From Congeria kusceri (taxonomy: Eukaryota > Mollusca > Bivalvia > Myida > Dreissenidae), in NCBI GenBank assembly GCA_027627225.1, contig CM051028.1:16942701-17006700 (forward strand): 64,000 nucleotides of DNA, given 5' to 3'. Positions within the stretch are counted from its first letter, which is position 1. Each line of letters begins with the position of its first letter. Below the pieces are notes generated by a model. That model saw only the letters and a list, made by a program, of their open reading frames with translations, ran no database searches and was not told the DNA's origin. This document shows, piece by piece, positions 58,901-64,000 of this stretch. The translations under genes and the position numbers were made by a program.

Positions 58901-61900
58901 CCACTATGATCTACCCTTGCCTGTGATAGCTGCTGCCATGGGTAAGTAGATACCTGGTGATATCATTGATTTTGATGGTTCATTTTAGCTCACCACAGCT
59001 CAAAGTGCTCAAGGGTGAGCTTTTGTGGTCAGTCTGTGTCCGGCGTCGGGCGTCAACATTTTACTTCAAACCACTTGGCGGATTTTAACCAAACTTGGCA
59101 GAAATGTTCATGGGATGGTCCTTTACCAAATTCAGAAACCACTGGCTGGATTTGAAAATAGTTTTCACAGAAATGCTCCTTGGATGACCCTCTACCAAAT
59201 TCCCTCAAGTCATTTTGATTTGTTAAAAAACATGGCCCCCAGGGGGAGGGGGGGCAGTTTTCCTTATATGGCTATATTGAAAACTTGTAAAATCTTCTTG
59301 TCTGAAACCACTGGCTGCATTTTAAAATAATTTCACAGAAATGTTCCTTGGGTGACCCTCTACCAAATTCTTGAAATTTGGATTCCTTAAAAAACGTGTC
59401 CGCCAGGGGTGGCGGGCCAGTTTTCCTTATAAAACTATATTGAAAACTTTAAAAATCTTCTAGTGTGAAACAACTGGCTGGATTTCAAAATAATTTCACA
59501 GAATTGGTCCTTTGATGACCCTCTACCAAATTCCTTGAAATCATTTTGATTTGTTAAAAAACATGGCTGCCAGACGCAGGGCAGTTTCCCTTATATGGCT
59601 ATATTGAAAACTTTAAAAATCTTCTAGTCTAAAACCACTGCCTGGATTTCAAAATAATTTCACAGAAAAGCTCCTTGGGTGACCCTCTACCAAATTCCTT
59701 CAAATCATATTGATACGTTAAAAAGCATGGCCGCCAGGGTGGGAGGGGGGGCAGTTTTCCTTATATGGCTATATTGAAAACTTTTAAAATCTTATAGTCT
59801 GAAACCAATGGCTGGATTTCAAAATAATTTCACAGAAATGTTCCTTGGGTGACCCTCTACCAAACTCCTTGAAATCATTTTGATTTGTTAAAAAACATGG
59901 CCGCCAGGGGGCGGGGCAGTTTTCCTTATACGGCTGTATTGAAAACTTTAAAAATCTTCTTGTCTGAAACCACTTGCTGGATTTCAAAATAATTTCACGC
60001 AAATGTTCCTTGGGTGACCCTCTTTCAAATTCCTTGAAATCATTTTGATTTGTTAAAAAACATGGCTGCCAGGGGGCGGGGCAGTTTTCCTTATATGGCT
60101 ATATTGAAAACTTTAAAAATCTTCTTGTCTGAAACCACTGGCTAAATTCAAAATAATTTCACATGCATGTTCCTTGGGTGACCATCTACCAAATCCTGGA
60201 AATCATTTTGATTCTTTAAAAATAATGGCCGCCGGGGGGGGACAGTTTTCCTTATATGGCTATATTAAAATCTTAAACAATCTTTTTGTTAAAAGCCATT
60301 ATGATGCTTTGCACTCAGGTGAGCAGTGTTTTTAATGTTGGTCAGTACAAGTTTTCAGCGCTAGATAATCTCTTGTTATGATGATCATTGAAATCATTAA
60401 AATAGTTGTAAATCGTTAGGAATGTGCCCTGTTAAAAATTAGATAAAACGCCAGTGTTACTGAATTGTGGGGAAAATCAAATCAATTCAGTGAAAAGTTA
60501 ATTAAAGAAAAAAAATGTGTTAGCGTTTAACAGAATTTGCTAGAGAAAACCAGCTATATATGGATTTCATTAAAGATTGTACAGTTTTGCAATGAATGCA
60601 TACAATTATTGCCAGGAATGATTTATACGGCTGTGGCATATGTTGTAACCCAAACGTTCTTTCGCTATAAAATTTTCTTCCCTTGTTTACAGATTTCATG
60701 GGCATGACATTTTTCGGATGGCTTCTCAGGAACTCCGGAGCGTTCTACATCCGTCGCAGCTTTGGAGACGATCAGCTGTACTGGGCTGTGTTCACCGAGT
60801 ACGTACAGACCCACATCTGCAATGGTGATTCACCTGTAGAGTTTTATGTCGAAGGAACAAGAAGCCGAACACAGAAGTCTCTTCCACCAAGAATTGGTAT
60901 TTTTGTTTCTCTTTAGATTTTTTGTAATCAGGTTTTGTCTTTGGTATCTTCGATTTAATGTCTGTAATATATTAATGACCTTTCAAGAAGGAAAATAGTA
61001 GTTCTGTGCAAATATAGATCTTGCTCAGTGATTTGAAAAACTATATTATAATCTACACAAATGTTTAAATAATAAGAGCAATTTACCATATTTACACATT
61101 TCTTAAGCCACTTTTATACCTCTTACACTCATATAAAAAAAATCAGATTTACAAAAAAAACATTAGGTCGCGGTGGCGTAGTGGATATGGTGTCCGCCTA
61201 GCGATCGGGAGGTCCCGGGTTCGATCCCCACTCTGGGAGCGTTCTCAGTGTCTCCCCCGAAGACACCAAGTACTGGTTCTACCCAGGAAACGGACTCGAG
61301 AGTGTCTCTATAAGCCTAAGGCTTTCGATGCAATCGAGCTAAAATAAATAGGTTTAAACTAAAAAAAACATTATGGCATGCAGCTTTATGCTGAGTGTAT
61401 AATTTACTCTTTGACAACATAGAGCTACAGAAAAGCCCTTTCTTTTAAAACTAAAGATATAAATTAGAAAAGCCTTCTGCATGCTCTTTGCACATTCTGG
61501 TACATTACCAAATACTGATCTTGCAAAGTTTTTGCATTGAAACTGTATGTAGACTATTTACGACCTGTTTCCCTCAAGGAATGCTGTCCGCCTCGCTGGA
61601 GCCCTATTTCAATATGTAGACTATTTACGACCTGTTTCCCTCAAGGAATGCTGTCCGCCTCGCTGGAGCCCTATTTCAATATGTAGACTATTTACGACCT
61701 GTTTCCCTCCAGGAATGCTGTCCGCCTCGCTGGAGCCCTGTTTCAATATGTAGACTATTTACGACCTGTTTCCCTCAAGGAATGCTGTCCGCCTCGCTGG
61801 AGCCCTATTTCAATATGTAGACTATTGACGACTTGTTTCCCTCCAGGAATGCTGTCCGCCTCGCTGGAGCCCTATTTCAAGGCCCATGTCCCTGACATCA

Positions 61901-63936
61901 TGGTGGTACCTGTCAGTATGTCCTACGACAGGGTCCTGGAAGAGAAACTATATGCATATGAGCTGCTGGGGGTCCCAAAACCCAAGGAATCAGCATCGGT
62001 GAGTCACAGTGTTTTGTTATTTCAAAGGATAAAAATCCTGCATCCCATTTGAAACTGATAACTTTTTAAAAGCAAAGATTTTACGATCCTATAAACAAGA
62101 AGTAAAGATGTTTCTTTAATGATAGGTAAATACTCTGACTTTATATATTTTGTAATAATGAAATTATACATGAACTTTAAATTTTAATACTCTGTTATAT
62201 CATCTGTGTTTAGTCCCAAATATGTTTATGCTACATAAAAAGATGTCATGGACAAATATAAATAAAGCACCTGAGCAAAATCTTATAAATGAAATATGGC
62301 AAGAAACAAAATCTAATGTTGATTCTTTATCAGAATAAATCAATTTAACAAAAATGAAAGAGCCTCAGACATGAAAATTAATTTATTTTGAAACATTTTC
62401 TTATGGATAGATCTATGGGTTAGGGATCTCACTATGGTTGTAAAGCAGGAATACTGGGACTCTTTCCAATTAACAAGTAGGAGCCCCAAATAGGCAAGTC
62501 ATAAAGCTGTAAGTCCAGTCCTTGATGCATGACATTGAATGGAATTGTGAGCAATTTACCTAAGTTTGTCTGAGGATCGTTATGGATATGGGTCCATGTA
62601 GTAATTAAAGGCACCTGTTAATTATTGGTAAATTGACAATTTTCGAAATCTTTAACATAGATCCTAAAGCGAAAAAATACATTTAAAATGAACAAGCAAA
62701 ATAACACTACTGACAAAGAAATATATTGGCCATATAGTGTCGTTTATGAAAAATCATCAATTTGAAATTAATAAAATTATATAGCGTTTGTAACGCTTTT
62801 CATGTGTATTTTTTAAACACATGTATTACTTACCTACTTAACAATTATCTGCCAAGATGGCCATGTGGTTAGCATGAAAGATTTTTGATCCAGTCTGTCA
62901 TAAGTTCGAGTCCCGACGAAGGCAGATCTTTCAATTAATTTTTTTTTCTTTAGATAATGTTTGTTTTAGTCAGTCCAACTGCTTTAGTTTTTGTAGTTAA
63001 GACATTAAATGGCATTTTCCAAAAATAAGAAAGTCTGTGGACAAGGACCTTTAATATACGTACTCGCATTTTGCATTTACAGGGTGTCTTTAAAGCGAGA
63101 AGCATACTGTCAGAGGACTACGGGAATGTGCACATATTTATCGGGGAACCGAAATCCATCCGAACATACTCAATAGGTCAAATCAGCAGGATATCTCATA
63201 GTATCTCACCCAGGTAATCTCAGTTTGATCTATTATGAGAACATGCAATGTAACAACGTTACAGAGTATTTTGATTGTTATTGGAAGAAATGCACACTAT
63301 GGAATTGAAGAAAGTAGGTTACACTTTGATCTTGCCTCCTCATGAAGAGTTGTAGTTTTATTAACACTGTGCTGTAAGCTGTTAATAGTACTGCAGCTGA
63401 CACATCATTGCAATATCGTTAATAGTACTGCAGCTGACACATCATTGCAATATTGTTAATAGTACTGCAGCTGACACATCATTGCAATATTGTTAATAGT
63501 ACTGCAGCTGACACATCATTGCAATATTGTTAATAGTACTGCAGCTGACACATCATTGCAATATTTACAATTTATAATGTATTTGAATCATTAACGTATG
63601 TAGTTAACTATTCATAGTTAGACTAGAGAATACTGTTTGAAACAATATATAAGAATACTCCATGTATTGTATTCCTGTTTTATGTATGTAATATATATTT
63701 TGCCTTCTCTTACAGATATATAGCCAGTTTAACGTTCAGAGAACAGGCCTTGATACAGAAGCTCAGCTATGACGTCTTGCTTCAACAAATCCGGAACATG
63801 GCCGTGTCACCGTGGTCGATTATTGCAGCCGTCTTGCTACAAAACATGGACGGTATCCCCATGTATGAGCTGCTCAAAGAGGTGGACTGGCTTAAACGAC
63901 AGGCGTCGAATCTTGGCGCATATATTGACTGGCCTG
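52928..63936 (+). CDS. GNPAT: GNPAT, dihydroxyacetone-phosphate acyltransferase, 3' end outside window
   Basis: Eight exons join in phase to 416 codons plus one base, and the gene continues past the right edge. The product transfers an acyl group to dihydroxyacetone phosphate, the first step of plasmalogen/ether-lipid synthesis, on the inner face of the peroxisomal membrane. Visible acyltransferase motifs in order: PSHRSYLDF (H-x4-D, motif I), [11 protein letters not shown] (motif II), [11 protein letters not shown] (motif III) and [14 protein letters not shown] (motif IV); [12 protein letters not shown] and [17 protein letters not shown] are typical of GNPAT rather than other glycerolipid acyltransferases. 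The peroxisomal targeting C-terminus is not in the window. Intron 1 (52965-57123) hosts an LTR retrotransposon. Confidence 0.95.
53469..53978 (-). repeat. 3' LTR
   Basis: 510 bp. On the minus strand it starts TGTAACCAGTG right after the purine tract at 53979-53992. Very similar to the other LTR; small indels near the outer ends. Confidence 0.92.
54164..54509. mobile_element. 346-bp MITE nested in the LTR element
   Basis: Inverted ends TCAGGCCTTTTTCT and AGAAAAAGGCCTGA. No coding capacity. Confidence 0.75.
54581..55936. mobile_element. 1.36-kb DNA element nested in the LTR element
   Basis: Inverted ends CAGACTTCCCGAAA and TTTCGGGAAGTCTG, flanked by the 5-bp duplication CATTT (54576-54580 and 55937-55941). 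Sub-terminal GGTCCGAC/GGTCCGGC motifs. 54935-55052 holds a tRNA-like B box (GGTTCGAGCC on minus). No transposase. Confidence 0.85.
55937..56240 (-). pseudogene. Remnant of a retrotransposon pol C-terminus
   Basis: A Pro/Ser/Thr-rich minus frame with internal ~40-bp repeats ending in [13 protein letters not shown], like the basic RRPP-type tail of Gypsy-type pol proteins. It lies only ~80 bp from the primer binding site, so most of gag-pol was deleted. Confidence 0.5.
56241..56316 (+). pseudogene. tRNA-Asp(GTC)-like sequence with CCA end at the LTR primer binding site
   Basis: Plus-strand reading: D-arm GGTATAGTGGTAAG, perfect anticodon arm CCCGC-CTGTCAC-GCGGG (GTC at 56275-56277), T-arm with TTTGATT and CCCCG, acceptor 3' strand TCGGGGAG and CCA. 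The 5' acceptor strand does not pair, so it is not a working tRNA gene. The encoded CCA beside the LTR shows it came from a mature tRNA primer. The usual primer binding site would be only the last ~18 bases (56299-56316). Confidence 0.8.
56318..56830 (-). repeat. 5' LTR
   Basis: 513 bp. On the minus strand it ends CCCCGTTACA, followed by T and the primer binding site. Confidence 0.92.
57124..57320 (+). CDS. GNPAT: GNPAT exon 2
   Basis: It begins after TTCAG at 57123 (two bases complete Asp) and reads [20 protein letters not shown], then [14 protein letters not shown]. It ends EK before GTAAGA, phase 0. The VDILDERR stretch matches the N-terminal region of the family. Confidence 0.88.
57581..57776. 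repeat. 49-bp minisatellite, four copies
   Basis: Period 49, unit beginning GTTTATCACCATCATGATC. Nearly identical copies in GNPAT intron 2. Confidence 0.95.
58317..58493 (+). CDS. GNPAT: GNPAT exon 3
   Basis: It begins after ATTTAG, ends AAA before GTAAGA, 59 codons, phase 0 at both ends. [14 protein letters not shown] and [11 protein letters not shown] are typical of the family helices before motif I. Confidence 0.93.
58812..58941 (+). CDS. GNPAT: GNPAT exon 4: acyltransferase motif I
   Basis: It begins after CACAG and carries [17 protein letters not shown]; the His and Asp of H-x4-D are the catalytic pair. It continues [11 protein letters not shown] and ends one base into a codon before GTAAGT. 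Confidence 0.95.
58987..60327 (+). repeat. Dispersed repeat, copy R4, with ~165-bp reiterations (7-8)
   Basis: Starts AGCTCACCACAGCTCAAAG, ends GCACTCAGGTGAGCAG, the same terminal signature as R1-R3. Its internal module is different, with ACCACTGGCTGGATTT, GGTGACCCTCTACCAAATTC and CATGGCCGCCAGG phrases. It fills GNPAT intron 4; frames inside are chance. Confidence 0.88.
60693..60896 (+). CDS. GNPAT: GNPAT exon 5: motifs II and III
   Basis: It begins after TTTACAG and reads [20 protein letters not shown] across the junction. GTRSR in [11 protein letters not shown] is the substrate-phosphate-binding motif. It ends PRI plus G before GTATTT. Confidence 0.95.
61166..61360 (+). mobile_element. tRNA-derived SINE, second family
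   Basis: The head GTCGCGGTGGCGTAGTGGAT contains an A box and the B box is GGTTCGATCCC. The tail has GGCTTTCGATGCAATCGAGC. Flanked by the 13-bp duplication AAAAAAAACATTA (61153-61165 and 61361-61373). In GNPAT intron 5. Confidence 0.92.
61546..61880 (+). repeat. 67-bp minisatellite containing the GNPAT exon 6 acceptor, five copies
   Basis: Period exactly 67. Each copy holds a pyrimidine tract, an AG and the first 34 bases of exon 6. AG is CAG in copies 3 and 5 and AAG in 1, 2 and 4. Only copy 5 continues into the exon. Confidence 0.98.
61847..61998 (+). CDS. GNPAT: GNPAT exon 6, start lies in an acceptor minisatellite
   Basis: It begins after CTCCAG at 61846 and reads [20 protein letters not shown], then [29 protein letters not shown], ending before GTGAGT (phase 0). 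The first 34 bases and the acceptor are the last of five 67-bp repeat copies. Only the fifth copy continues into open coding sequence; the others hit TAG. Confidence 0.95.
62848..62926 (+). pseudogene. tRNA-like sequence
   Basis: Possible acceptor stem TCTGCC/GGCAGA, B box AAGTTCGAGTCCC, but a disordered anticodon arm. Probably a relic of a tRNA-derived element. Confidence 0.4.
63083..63213 (+). CDS. GNPAT: GNPAT exon 7
   Basis: It begins after TTACAG and reads [20 protein letters not shown], then [16 protein letters not shown], ending two bases into Arg before GTAATC. The [18 protein letters not shown] pattern is characteristic of GNPAT. Confidence 0.94.
63381..63565. repeat. 37-bp minisatellite, five copies
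   Basis: Period exactly 37, unit beginning GTTAATAGTACTGCAGCTG, near-identical copies in GNPAT intron 7. Confidence 0.97.
63716..63936 (+). CDS. GNPAT: GNPAT exon 8, last in window
   Basis: It begins after CTTACAG and contains [20 protein letters not shown] and [16 protein letters not shown]. It ends one base into a codon before GTAGGG. Remaining exons lie beyond the right edge. Confidence 0.93.
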
Positions 63937-64000
63937 GTAGGGCAACTTAATAAAAACACGCCTTTATCAATATTTTAAGAATGTTATTACATTCTAAAAA

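Overview
The window is animal nuclear DNA, AT-rich with split genes and many repeats. A mollusc, most likely a bivalve, fits best. The support is a TRIM-like B-box/propeller pseudogene, tRNA-derived SINEs, many short palindromic DNA elements and a secreted prolyl-oligopeptidase-like gene; I recall the pair of ~260-bp palindromic elements from Dreissena-type genomes, but that is memory, not a search.

Two real genes diverge from a ~460-bp interval near 52.5-52.9 kb. On the minus strand a 36-kb gene (52,464 to 16,332) encodes a ~1009-residue secreted serine hydrolase with a prolyl-oligopeptidase (S9-like) catalytic domain. I could assemble 16 coding exons whose phases all agree (3030 nt, 1010 codons including stop), running from signal peptide to stop. 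On the plus strand GNPAT (dihydroxyacetone-phosphate acyltransferase, the first step of ether-lipid synthesis in peroxisomes) starts at 52,928 and runs off the right edge; eight exons are present.

Layout: 1-3.4 kb, repeats; 3.46-9.08 kb, a broken TRIM-like gene on the plus strand; 10.3-16.1 kb, a CpG-rich 1-kb element, two large satellites, a dispersed tandem repeat, a SINE and a MITE; 16.3-52.5 kb, the hydrolase gene with introns full of repeats; 45.6-51.5 kb, inside its first intron, a 5.85-kb DNA transposon with terminal inverted repeats and a 4-bp duplication, whose decayed ORF joins a herpes-tegument-like (C76-like) cysteine peptidase, a 10-residue tandem repeat and a DDE-type transposase; 53.5-56.8 kb, inside GNPAT intron 1, an internally deleted LTR retrotransposon with two nested DNA elements and an unusually long tRNA-Asp copy at its primer binding site; 57-64 kb, GNPAT exons among minisatellites and SINEs.

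The most unusual pattern is that three exon-intron boundaries have been tandemly multiplied: a nine-fold array of splice donors after hydrolase exon 8 (in frame, 10 residues per unit), a five-fold array of splice acceptors before GNPAT exon 6 (each extra copy leads to an early stop), and a three-fold copy of the hydrolase exon 6 acceptor with the start of its catalytic-serine exon.
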